DNA of 64,000 nucleotides, from assembly GCA_040954595.2 (NCBI GenBank), contig CM082589.2, forward strand, positions 1 to 64,000. The letters run 5' to 3'. Positions 37,083 to 50,400 of the stretch are shown piece after piece. The number at the start of each line of letters is the position of its first letter. Within the stretch, counting starts at the first letter, position 1. The stretch comes from Balanoglossus misakiensis. Taxonomy: Eukaryota > Hemichordata. The notes below the pieces were generated by a model. That model was not told the DNA's origin. It did no database searches and saw only the letters and a list, made by a program, of their open reading frames with translations. Both the position numbers and the translations under genes were made by a program.

Positions 37083-40000
37083 GGGACGCCACCAACGGCC
37101 AGAAGCCCACTAATTACTACATCGATCCTTTGCAGCAACCAACTCATTCATAGCGGTGCTGGACAGGTTTTGCATAACATGAAGTCAAAAAACAAATATG
37201 AAAATGTAGAAAAACCGGTCTCATAGATAAAATTTGGGGAAAGTAAGAAAAAAATGCTCTTTAAAGCCTTATAATTTCAGAGATTGTGCAGCATATGTCA
37301 CAAGACTAGCCTACATACATTTTTTAAGGTGTTAACTGTACAGGAATTCCAGTGGCTATACAGAGTCAAACTTGGTAATTCATACATCTCACATACACAC
37401 ACATATATATGTAAGGATGGACAAGTCTCAATTTTCAAGACCCTGAGATTTATAATCATAGAGAGATTCTTTCCAACAAGACATTGTTTGCCATATTGCA
37501 ACAACTCTATTCGTATAGTTTTGAGATCATTTCTCCAATATGTTATAGATGATGAGATGTTGCCCTTTCCTAAAATAATTGCACTTTGAAGATTGGACTT
37601 CAGTCAGCATTGAAACAATTATTTAAAATTTTGCAATAAGCAATGGGAATGCATTATAGACAGAAATTTTCCAGCAAATGCCAGTCAGTGGGCTGTAGAC
37701 CCATATGTAGGCCATATACAATCCCGCATTTAAAAGCGTATGGACAGCTATGCAGATTTAACTTAAGTTACCATGGCAAATTGAGAACGTGCCAGTCACA
37801 GATTTTCGGTGGGTGGCACAAGCGAAAAACGAGTGCCACCTTATGTTCTTTACAAAACTTTTATATGCCATTCAGCCATATATAGGAATATATAAATTGG
37901 AGGAATTTGTGTACCTTTAATCTGGATTACTTATCGCAAATGGTAGTGGTATGACACGCTACATATTACTAGCATCATTTGAATATAATTTATTGTTATT
38001 GTATTATACTATTCCATCATCAAATATGGTTATCAGTACATGATTAAACAAAATGTATAAAAATTAATAAATTATTTCTGTTATGCATAGTACAATGAAA
38101 TCACTTGTTACATACACTTGTGAAAACAACTGGAGCAAATTATGGAAAACGAAGTCACTGTCAATGATACTAACATAAATTCACATCAGATCAATGGATC
38201 AAGAAAACATTGATGGAAACCATGATGTAATGAGAAATTGTTTACAGCATGTCTGCAAAAGGGATCTGGCAATGTTTCTAACAACGCATGTGTTTGTGTT
38301 GGAAATAAATGTATGTGTACATGCACATATTAGTATGTTACTTTGGGTAACATCTTGGTAGGGCGCCCTCTTTACGAAAAGGGCATATGGACAGACTGGG
38401 ACCACAACCCTTGTTGACTAATGGTGCTAAAAATCTGTCTGTCGTTTCAATTCTCAGCACACGTCCCTCATTACTTTTAAAATTGGAGATGATCGTAATC
38501 TTTCTTTTTTTTAAAAATTCACTTCCAACTGCCACCATTCTTCAACTTGATTACTGATAATTTTGAGCATAAGATCTCATACTTACATAACTTCAAGACT
38601 TAAAAGTGAGATTACTAGCATTCCTATTCATGACAGAGATGAAATGGGTCTTCACTGCCTGGTTTTCCTTAATATCTATGAGCACTCAGGGAATTTCAGA
38701 AGAAAAAATATGGTTTTTAAAATGCTGTGATCGATATCATCAATGGTCAAAGGTAGATAAAAAAGATACATACAGTACATAATTTGAATAAACATTCTGT
38801 GCATACATTTGCACAGAAAAGATAAATACAGAAATAAGCAGTATAATGGTTTCATTCTAAAAAGTCATGACTGAAATGAGATCACCATGCACTTTTTAGT
38901 AGAAACAAGTATTATTGTCTAGAATCAAGAGGAGACAGTTACAATGGCAAATGATGACCACAGAATTCAACACATTAATTTGTCAATTCATTAAGCAGAC
39001 AGTGCATTTTAATACATGGCTCTTAGTTCTATAGATTGTGTCATTGCTGTAAAACATCCACAATTACATTCACAAAAATTCTATAAACTTCAATAGAAAT
39101 GTTTTACTTAATAGATGTTTTAATATAACCTGGTATGTTTTTCAGTATATGATTATATTGGTAGGAACTTTTCATTTTGAAGCATAGACATTCATACCCT
39201 TAATTTGCTTTCCATGATTCCTTTCCTGATATTTTCCTTTACAAACAGGAATTGGCATCTGTACTTAATCTTGCATCCTACGTATTCGTCGCTTCCTGGT
39301 TTGAAACTAAAAAACTTCAAATGTGACATGACGTGGACCCTAAAGCTTTTGAATCATTGCCACCATTAATGTAGATAACTACTCTCTCTCCCAGACTGGT
39401 AGCTAACTTACAAAATTCAAATGATAAGTAGTCTTGTACTAAGCTTTCCAAAGAAGTACAGTAAGTATCAACTAAAACCACTGTGTAACTTAGCTGATAA
39501 AGAGTATCATCACTTCACTTCCCAATCATCAACTAAATGTTTCCATGTGGTATCAATGGAAAGCACTTTTTACAAATTCCATTCCTGATTTACAAACATT
39601 TGCAGTAAAGGTATACTTTCAGTAAAACCTTCTCTTTTATTTTAAAGATGTTTTTTTTTCACAATTGCTGATCAATATTTTGTTATTAGTTAGTTTGTTT
39701 TAAATGCAATCATTAAAATTCTGAGACATGATTATTTGAGAATATATATTTAGTGTCCTTGTGTGAAATTTAGTGATTTTTGCAGGAAGTACTCATAAAA
39801 AACATGACAAGCTACCATAAACGTGGCCAGAAGCTAAGCATAACAAAGAATCACATATAAAGATTCATCAGCAAAACAGTTCAACTGCTCTTTTAACTTC
39901 TTCAGATTCATGGGATTATTCTGAATATCAAATAAAGGTATAATAAATTCCTATATTTGTAGCCTTGAGTGACAGCTTCCTTTTAGATAATTCACACTTG

Positions 40001-40168
40001 GATTATCTTGATGTCAAAAAATGGAGTTATTGGCTATAAATACCCATAAATAATACATAACTTGAAATAGATTACCTAGTTACTCAACACTGGTTAAAAA
40101 CTACGTATTATAAAAATTTACAATTTATGATAACATCATTTCGGCAGTACAGATCCTGGATATTGAAC
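37083..40168. other. Intergenic between the 388-bp repeats and the dystrobrevin 3' end
   Basis: AT-rich. No open frame beyond about 100 codons and no recognised domain, RNA gene or long repeat. Confidence 0.6.
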
Positions 40169-40174
40169 TTTATT
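40169..40174 (-). promoter_or_regulatory. Candidate poly(A) signal of dystrobrevin
   Basis: TTTATT on the plus strand is AATAAA on the minus strand. It lies 309 bp past the stop codon at 40483 and would give a 3' UTR of about 0.33 kb. It is the first exact AATAAA I see downstream of the stop. Confidence 0.5.
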
Positions 40175-40482
40175 TTTCCAGCAGCTGAATTCACATGAAT
40201 TGAAGCCATGGATGGGTTTTACTAGAACCACATGTCTATTGAGCAAAAAATTCAAATTTGTATTATCATCACAAAAAGTGTAAACAAACACATTTAGTAA
40301 CAAATCTCTGTCACATTGGACAAGCTCACTATTGTATAAACACATCGGCAAACTTCTGTTGAATAATGAACCCTTTTCTTGAAGACATGATATTGGTCTC
40401 TCGAAAATTCTTTGATATACTTATTTGAGAAATAAAAATGATTACAAGAGGACAGTCTGCAACCAGCATTTCTATATGTTTG

Positions 40483-40623
40483 TTATCGGCTTATCCATCG
40501 TTGCATGGCTTCCTGCCATTGTTGTCTGTTAGCTGCTGCTGTCTCCTCATCATCTGTACGGATATAGCTTTCATCGTCATCAGTTCTTACATATTCATCA
40601 TCTGTGGTGGGTCGGTAAAATTC
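40483..40623 (-). CDS. Dystrobrevin exon 19 (terminal)
   Basis: Acceptor GTGATAG|GAA, phase 0. It continues the same motifs: [20 protein letters not shown] then [20 protein letters not shown], ending QRWISR and TAA. Continuing the TDD/SY pattern across a 3.3-kb intron, in phase, is strong support that exons 18 and 19 belong together. Confidence 0.9.
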   Translation of the reverse strand, partial: EFYRPTTDDEYVRTDDDESYIRTDDEETAAANRQQWQEAMQRWISR

Positions 40624-43600
40624 CTATCACAAAAAAGAAATGTTACAATAAAGCAGTACACACCCACAAATCACACAGCCCTATGAATCCTTACACACCA
40701 CATTATCACATACATGGGCAGAATTGTTCGCCGCAGTGCCATGGTACCATGGTTTTTCATTGTTAACCATCTATAGTCTCAGTTCTCTCAGACTGCACTT
40801 GTGGGCTCTCGTCCGGCCGCCCACAGTCCGGACAAAAGTGACGCATCTTGGAAGCAATTTATTCTAAGATGACGATGCCATGTAAGCCTTATGCCAATGG
40901 CATTGTCAATTTCATATCAGTAGATTTTGTTTCAAGACTTCTTCCTGATTTGACTCTGAAGACTGATTTATGGTGGGTGCCACATGTGGGGCATGATTGC
41001 TTACTGATTCATTTCTTGGTCTTTTTGCCAGAGGCCCATATACATCCTTCTTTCACAGACTTTCTGTGTGCTTTCTGTGCTGTGTTTTGTGTTTGTCATA
41101 GCAACTGGCCATGTTGGCATGTAAATGTGAACTTTGGAATATGGATGGGTATGACTGCCATATTTTTCCATTGAATATTTGGTAAAATGTGGGTCAAGTA
41201 GATTTTCACTTGTGGTTTTAATGGTTGCACATCCATTTCCCATGCCACTTTGCAGTGCACAAATACAAATTGTGCATGGAAGATACAATTTGTTTACTTA
41301 ACATAGATGAGCGGAAGATAACATGTAGAAAAATCAATGCTGCCCAATGTTTTGAATGAGTTGACGACTGTTTGATTTACACGTTCTGGATACAACAGAC
41401 TTTCAGTATGTACTCAAGAGATGAGCTGATAAATGTTGTGAATATTTTTGTAGTCACCTTTGTTATACGCCATTTGGTTTGTGAGCATCAAGGAGCTAGA
41501 GTCAAACTGTGATAAAATCTGCACTAACTTATTTTTGGACAATTTTTGCCATCTTTGATTTGAACAAATCTTCAAAAATCATCTTATGAAATCCATGTGT
41601 CGAGTTGTTTTGGACTTTTGAGTGAAGCTCCCTCGGTTCATCATAATCAAATTTGTTGAAATTCATATGAATTTTGAATTACTTAAACGTCTTTGTTTTT
41701 AGGACAATGTTGCCGTTTTGAGTTTTGCTATAATGGAAAGTATCGACGTGGAACTATATCAGCCAGAGCTATAGTCATTCGATGATGCCATAGGTCTAAC
41801 ATCGACGTGGTGGTTGAAATTGTGAACATTATTTGAGAGACCTCCCATTTTATTAGGATACTGCGTGGTGTATGAAATAGGCAGGTAGAGGATAGAAAAT
41901 TTCTCCTTAAATGCTTGCTGCATGGAAATAGGGAAAATAGCGAGAAACCTGCATGAATGTTGGCCATGACAAGATAAAACACATTCCTGAAATGGTTGAC
42001 TGTTAGGAATGGTATGAAATAATATGAGTGACAAATCCAGTGTTGGTATCAGATCGAGTTTCAGTTCCTGTCTAGCAAAGAGACATACAATGATGGTACC
42101 ATGATGATGATGACAGACACGTAGAACAATGGGGAAAGTGGTATGAACATTCTGTTGGACACTGTGATGTGTCTATTAAGATTACAACACAAAACGCCTT
42201 GGGTAACATAGTTAATGACATGTTAGGTTTGCTTAGCAGATCAAGTTGTGGACAGTTTGCAAAGGTACAATCAGTGTTGCACCATGTACAATAGCTGTCC
42301 ATCAAAAGTATTATAAATGGAGACAGGCTGACATCAACAACAAACAAAACACAAACAAATATGATTTATTCCTTTTACTGGACATTATTACTGTGTTCAA
42401 TACCTTTTACATTGTTTAAGAAAATACCTATAACTCTCTCAGTGATCAATTATCTAGAGGACCGAGTCAGTCACATTTCACAAATTCTGAAAACTGTTGT
42501 TTTGGAAATTGTTTCTTATAATTTTCAAACTAATATATATTTAATGAGTGAATTGATAATGCTATTTAGCCACATCTTCAGACAATTTCAGGTCAGAAAT
42601 CTTTTAAGAATTCAGTGTTTATACGGAACAAATTGATTTGAGCTGAAGCAAGGGGATATTCAAATCTTTTCAATCAGAACACACACAACCAGAAATAACA
42701 AATATAGTGTACACGTTGAAAACTTTCCCCTTAATGTTTCTTGTCAGGCAAATGCAATAGAAAACTCATATTCCAATATGACTAATAACATTTAATGCAC
42801 TGAATTCGTGGATTTGTTAAACAATTGCAGTTGGATCACAAAGGTATTTGCAGATTAATAATGACCAATGCAAGGGCCCTGAACTAACCCAATATTATAT
42901 TTTACAGAAACACTGTGTAACATCACCAAAACATCACTTAAGGGCATTCTATAGAAGCGTTGTTTAACCCTAACGCTGCCAAGTCAGTATGAACTGGTTT
43001 GATTTCCAGGGTGCCTAGAATCCGGGCTCCCAGGCCTGTTAGGCTGCCAAGTGTGTGTTAATCAGTAGGGCCTATACATGACCCTCAGACCAATACAGTA
43101 CAAACCAGTACGATTTGGTACATTTTTCAGGGGGCTCAGACTGCCAAGTGTGTCTAAGTACGTATGAGAGCCATGTCAAGACAGTCAAAATACGTTTCAG
43201 AAGAACAAGTGGCAAATACGTATTTTAAGGGACTTGACACTCTAACCAGATATGACCCCCGGTAGCAATAGGGTTAAAAGAGAAAAGATAGTTAATATAA
43301 GAATGAAGACGCTGTTTAAAGAGCAAAAACAAAGGTGTTACTACTTTGATTGTATGGTGGTGAGTTCTTTCTACATATTATTTGTTATTTATAGGTTAGA
43401 GTTAGTGATCTATTCAAATTCCCATTTCATTGGACCCTTTTACTGTACACACCTTAGCTATTCAACTTTTCGACTTACCTTTTCTGTTCTTCAAATGGAC
43501 TTTTTTCCCATTCAAGCATGCACTCAAAAAAATTCTCTAATTGATATTACATGCATGTGCAGTAAAGTTCATACTTACCTTATTTTACAAACCAGCCAAA

Positions 43601-44439
43601 GGTTTGGTTACAAAGTCTACTTAAAGGGCTATGATCACTCTTATTTAAATATGCTTGTCTAAATCTTCCAATGACTGTTTGGTGGCATACTTTTTGCATG
43701 GCCACCTCCACAACAATTTTTGATTGGTGGGATTTCAACTTTCTATGGTAAATGTGGCATAGGTGGCCATATACCTTGACTAATCAACTTGTTACTGGAT
43801 GAGAACTTCTGACATATAGGACTATCTCAATAAATAACCAGTTCTCCTAATATGTTGTCTTTTTATCATAAAGACACCATGCTCCCATTTGTAACACATT
43901 TAAGAATTATTTCAAAGTAAACAAAAAAGCAAATATTATCTCCCCAAAAGCCTCACCTGTGTATCTCTGTCGAACATTTCATCATCAGTTTGACGGAGAT
44001 AATTGGATGCTTCATCATCAGTTTTCACATAACTCTCATCATCAGTGCGAATGTAGGACTCTGCATCATCTGTTGCTAGGTAACTATCATCATCTGTCCT
44101 AATGTAAGAATCAGCATCATTGGTTTGAATGCAACAAGGAAGGTGTCCACAAACAAACAAATTTGCATTGTTAGCACTAAATGCATTAAGACAGACTTTT
44201 GCATTATCAAGATAAGGGACAGAAATATAGCCGAGAAAATTAGTGTTACTGATATTTCTAGTCAGATACAGGCAAAGTACAATGCATTAATCCAATTACA
44301 CTCTTAAACAAACAGGAAGTGGTTTTCTTGTTGGGTGACACAGTGATAACACAATATGGATACAATGTACCACCACATACCTATACATACATACATACAT
44401 ACATACATACATACATACATACATACATACATACATACA

Positions 44440-44470
<31 letters not shown>

Positions 44471-47400
44471 GTATGCACACACATGCATTCGTACACGCAT
44501 GAGATATTACAAGATATGACAACACAACACATGTATCTATGCATGACCATGTATGTATGAATACATGTATGCATGTATATATGGATGCATGTATTATGAA
44601 ATAATCTTGCGTGATATGCCATATGAATGTGTTGTAAAATGTACAAGAACTATATACCCTGGGTATGGAATTCTGTAACAAACTAATTGAAAAACACAAA
44701 ATGGAAGCAAAGAGAAGCTTGGGAATGACTTGGACAAAAGCTTGATTGCTACATTTGGAGGTCTCCCTTCAGTTATACAACAAGTCAGTCTTTGCATTTG
44801 GTAGTAAACCTAGTAACCCATTTATTAGATTAAAATCCCTTGATGAAATAAATATAGAGAAGACAAAAGATATCCCTAATGAAGGGTAAGGTTATTCATT
44901 ATTACTGAAATCAATAATAGTAATGTAGAAGTAATAAAGATTTGAGATAAAACTTTTAATATAAGCATTTGCATTATCATTTCAACATTATTTGTCATTT
45001 TTTTCCTCACAAATGACACTTGAAACTGCAGACTTAATAAACAGGTAATATTCTATTCAAATGGTTACTTTTGGCTATAAAAAAATCTGTGCTTACTGGA
45101 GAGGTGTCCTGCTTTGAGAGGTGTTTGTAAATTACAGGTTTCACTGTACACATTCTGGCAGATTGGCCTCATATTTCTTTATATTTTTTTTTTTTTTTTT
45201 GGGGGGGGGGGGGCAGGGACAGGTAGACTGGTTTAGAAATCATCTCTGTGTTAATGTACTTTCAAATACAATTGTACATATACTGCAACTTCACACTATA
45301 ATCCTAAAATAATTTACAAATCAACACAAACACAACAACATTTCCAAAATGACTACTTTTTCATTTCAAACCATTCAACCAGTTTCAAACCACAATTATT
45401 TATTTCTATCATACCTATCAGTTTCCTCTTTGGTTGTTTGTGGACCTTGTTTTCTTTTCTCGATTTCCGCCAAAAATTTCTCTGTGTCAGACTGTTGGTT
45501 GTCTTGCCATTTCAATGGATCACTGGAGTCCACATTGCTTGAAACATCGCTATCTGTACAAATGCAGGGAAAAGGGTGAGAGGCCTGGAATGGAATGGTT
45601 CTCACTGTTATGTTCTTCTGCATAAAGATGTGTAAACAAACACTCTAACACAATAGTCCGCCATAAATTGTTTTACTAACTTTTCACTTTTTCTCTTCGT
45701 TCGACAGTGTCTTCTTTATCGTCTTCACCACTACTACTGCTACCATCTTCTGAAAAACAAATCAATAACACGCTAGTGTGTAATTCTTGGACTAGTGCTT
45801 GGCCTACTGATGTTTGGACAGAAATTGTTAGGACACACAAAGCCAAATTAGCTGCCCAATTTCTCATACATTTTGCCACAATAAAAAACTTCAAATGTTC
45901 TCCCTATCCTTTAGAAAACCTCAACATTAAGCCATATTACTTGTATTGGCATCAGTTTGTCATCTCTTGGCGAAACATACCACGATAGTTGTGTACTCTT
46001 TGTATGGAGACTGATTTAACAGGTTCCGCACCCATCTAATATATCACTTGTTCAAACTGCACCATACAGCCATAATAGGGCGTCGATAAGATGTTCATGT
46101 GCACCATTCAGTATGTTTATTTAGAAAGACTAATTAAAGATGGAAAGTAAAATCATGACGTGGTGGCTCTTTGGGCTATAAATGTTGCATGGCCTTAAGG
46201 TCTGGACTTATGTTGCTTAACTAGTGACGTCTCAACAATTGAGTGTTTTCTAGACATAAGGAATGGCTCCAACTCACCAGAATTGAGTTGTTTGACTAAT
46301 GATGACATTGCATTTGTAACAGAATCAGCTGCAACCAATAGGTCATTGCGTAAATTCCTGGACTGTCCTGGTCCAAATGCTTGTTTCACATCACCACCAA
46401 CTCCAGTCAGAGAATCCCCTGGTGTAGTTGGTGTTGACCGTGTTGCTGTCATAGCTGCTGTTACTGGTGGTGATTTAGCACCCATGTTGGATGGTCTGGG
46501 ACTGCTGGTAGGACTGGATTTTGGTGATCCTCCATGGCTCTAAAACGATATGATGGAAATGCTTGCATGTTCAATGCTTTACATGGTTGCCATCTGCATC
46601 CACTGTACGCCCAACTTCTAATGTTGACTATTCCCTTAGCCTTGACAATACAAACTAAGCTTTCAAGACAACATACACGCAATTTGTATCTTTTGGTAAC
46701 TGCACAGTAAATAAATGTGAAATGGTGATTCTACTGAAGCTGTAAACAATGAGGTACATGTACATGTACATGTAGTTAGCGATACACACATAACCAATTA
46801 TTAAACGAGCAATGATGGTCTTATGTGCATGTGCCAAATCAGAGACTATGGTTACAAGAATTCTATACAGTCAATGCCATAAAGCTGTGTGCCGTTCTAA
46901 CAACAGACAAGATGGCGCCGACCATAGTCTGTTTTAGAGATCAGGAAAAGACAGCAAAATGGGTGAAAAGAAGGGACAAAACTAAAGTCTACTTGTATGG
47001 TGCGCATGAAATATGGTAGGAAGTGAAGGCAGTCCACTATTTGAATGCGTTGAAAGCAAAATTTGCAGAACATTTGGATTGGACGTAATGTTGCACATGA
47101 ACATAAGACAATCATCGGTCTTATTATAAATCACGTCTTTGTACCACCTTGAGAAGTTTCATGAGGCCTTCAAGTTGCACCATCAATTCTCTTCGACTGT
47201 CTTGTAAAGCAGCCATTCTCAACTCTAACTCATCTTTACGTTGCCGCAGTAACCGCAATTCGGCTAATAATGTTGGGTTTCTCTCCATACTTGAAGTTTT
47301 CACTGCTTCTTCATGTTCCTGTCGTAATCTTTGAATTTCTCGCATGATTTCTCTAAAACAGTAAGATGAATTTCACCATTCAACTCATTTCTCTGGGAGT

Positions 47401-50400
47401 AAAAAAATTGTGATATCATACCAATCAATGTTCCCCCCTCCCATAAAAAATGGTTAAATATCATATTTTTGTGGCTAGTTGTAAAGATAAATAAAACTAA
47501 CTGTACTAAAGCGCAGTACAGACAGGTACACAGAATAAACACAGAAGAAAGTCAAATGTGAGAATGTGAATCTCTGGCAAAAGGATTAACTGCCCAAATG
47601 CAAATGTATTCGACACAGAAGTCACTGCTACAAAAAGTTATTTTGTCGATATCAATGACAACTCATACTTGTTAAAAACATACAAACCAACAAACTAGCA
47701 TACATGTAGACAATCTATCCAAAGACACAATCTGATACAACTGCATTTTAAAATATTAAACTCTACTATTTGTCAAGAGTTTACAATCCAGTTTCATAAA
47801 AGAGTTATTCAAGAACACTATAGTGCACACAGCATCAAACTGCCTGATCTGACATCCAACACACATGTATAATGAGTACAGAAACAAACAAACTGATCAA
47901 CTTAAACATTCTCACCTGTTTTTAGCCTCTAGTTTAGCAATCAGTTCTCTCTGTTCTTTGTTTCCATCTAAACTGGCAGGAATTTCATTACCATACGTTT
48001 GCTGAGAAGATAATCCAAGAAAGAGAAGTTTTCAGGGTCCTGATAACACGTATTGGTTGGAAATGTTTGGCCAGGTGCAACCCTATAACACCCGGTGACC
48101 CTTTTGTTTATATTGAGTAGAGTAGACCGTATCAGACTTTTCATAATGACAAATTACATGTAAGTAAAGATGTCCTCAGGATTCTAATTCGACATCAAGC
48201 TCTAGTGTAACGTCATTGGTTAATACTAACAAATGCATGTTGTAGCAAGAATCAATGAGCAAGGGCATATAAGAATCAAACACATGACAATGTTATTTTG
48301 TTAGCTTTTTAAGGATACAAAATAAGAAATTCACTCTGGTAATCATTGATTTTTTAAAAATCTCCTTGATCGATTTTTATAAAGGGAACTTCCAAGGCAG
48401 TAAGTGAATTATGCTGCTCTGGACGTTTTTGCGTCATAAACTTTGTATGATAGTTACGACAGCTTGCATTCACGCAAAACATACATGTATATACTACGAG
48501 GGGATTCTGAGCTCAATAATTACCAGAGAAATGTTTATTTCAAAGAGTGAATTTCTTATTATGCATCCTTCAATTCTAATGAACAGTCTTTATGATAATG
48601 AAACAGGAGCTATGTTGAGAAATGAGTCACAGCTGCGTGGAAAGTTATATGCAGCACAGCTGTGGCCAAAGTGCTTAAAAATAATGTGACACAAGGTAAT
48701 TACTGCTTGATTCACTGCCCTGCCACAGTAATATATACTTTGGACACTATCCATACCGGTATCAATGAAATACCATAAAATAGGACATTCCTTCTGACCA
48801 ATTTCTGAAGGACACTCTTAAAACCATGCAAATCAAATTCTGGCTGCCAGGGGGTCAAACAGTATTATAATAAATGCATTCTGGGTAAAAGGTTAACAGC
48901 TCACCGTAGTAAGAGATAGAATAAATAATGTCAACTGTGTTTCATGACTTCCATTGGTCAAACATTTCTGTCTTTGTAGTTAGCATGTTAAACTCATTTA
49001 ACTTTTTTCACATTTTTTGCAAACGTTTCAGAATGACCAAGCAACACATAAGCTTATGAACTTCCATTTCTTAAACATGTCAAAAATCAGCCATCTTAAA
49101 TTTGTGTCGACCATATGTGATTTTCATCACTCACCTACGTAGCAAAAACCTTTTAAGGTAGTGAGAATTGTAATGCGATTTGAAGAGGCAGCTTTTGGAG
49201 AAATAGAGCTTTGTCACGAAAATGGCCCAAACTGCCCAAAATACCATATTGATATTGTCTGAGCAATGGTTTCATATTGAAGCACAGGTGGTACACGTAT
49301 GGATAGCTGGAGCACAGGTCAAGTTAAAGTTCCCCCTGACTATGTCCACAGGGAACAAATAGCTTAGCTCCATAAGTGTGATATACATTAATCCATGTGT
49401 AACATGAAATGTAACATACGGGGTAATGATAAAATGGCAGTGCAATCATATATTAAACTTGGATAGGTATATTAAGAGCTCTTTTGGTTTCCATGTCTTA
49501 GCACAAGATTCAATTTGAATACAAAGATTTTATTGAAATGTTAGGTGTACACTATATAGCAACATAGTTGGTGTATTTATGAAACACTAAGATGTTGGCA
49601 TGAGTGATACTGTAATATTGTGTGATCAAGTAATAACGTGATATACACTGTCTACTCAACTTACAGTCAAGGGTGAGGGAACCTGCAGATCAAAACTAAG
49701 TGAGTCAACACTAGAATCACCGTCTGTTGTCTAGAATCAAAAGTGTGACATTGGGAAATAAGATTAAATAATATAACAAAAATTAAATGTGCAAAATATG
49801 CATTCACAATCACACAATGACTTATTATATAAAGAAAGAAAAAGACAGATAGACAGAGAAAGTGTGAATTTAAGTAATACATCAGTTGAAAATTAGCAAA
49901 AACGTTTTGAGAACCAGGGAGAACTTGAATCTTGTCATTGACTATACTTAATTGCCAATGGTCACCTTATCAGGTATTGTTTAGGCAAACCAAAATGTTT
50001 TCAGCAAGTGACCCAAGGAAACCAAATAACATTTTCAGTGAGCAGTTTAGTATAATTATAGAGTGATAAGATTGAAGGGAACAGGAAGTTATCAAATAAA
50101 TGTTGCTGTATAAGAAAACTTTCACAATTATTTCCAAGTCTTTTTACACAACTTTTATATATATCTGAATGTCTATACTTTCTTTCTGACAGAATTGGGG
50201 ATGAGGTGAGGAAGAGCTAAAAGAAAAGTCAATCAGAAGTTGGAAAGACATAAATAAATAAAGAAATGATAGAATCATTGCAAAGTGAAAAAAATTAAAT
50301 ATTTAAATTACAAAAAAGTAGTGAAACAAAAACATTTATAAAATTGAAATATTTTCTGTCAATATGCTTAGTAGTAATAATAAAAATGGCACAAATGTTG

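Larger units (their letters stand above)
44099..45414 (-). other. Dystrobrevin intron 17
   Basis: 1.3 kb with an (ACAT)n microsatellite and a poly-T/poly-G tract; otherwise AT-rich with nothing recognised. A second possible exon-18 acceptor (TTTAG|TGC) about 75 bp upstream is in phase. Confidence 0.8.

Noticed and set aside
40848-41174. 108-codon plus-strand frame in intron 18
   Set aside because: Cys/Phe/His-rich composition, no domain, and it overlaps dispersed-repeat sequence; probably chance.
43252-43662. 136-codon plus-strand frame in intron 18
   Set aside because: No recognisable domain or splice context; it is AT-rich and typical of a chance frame.
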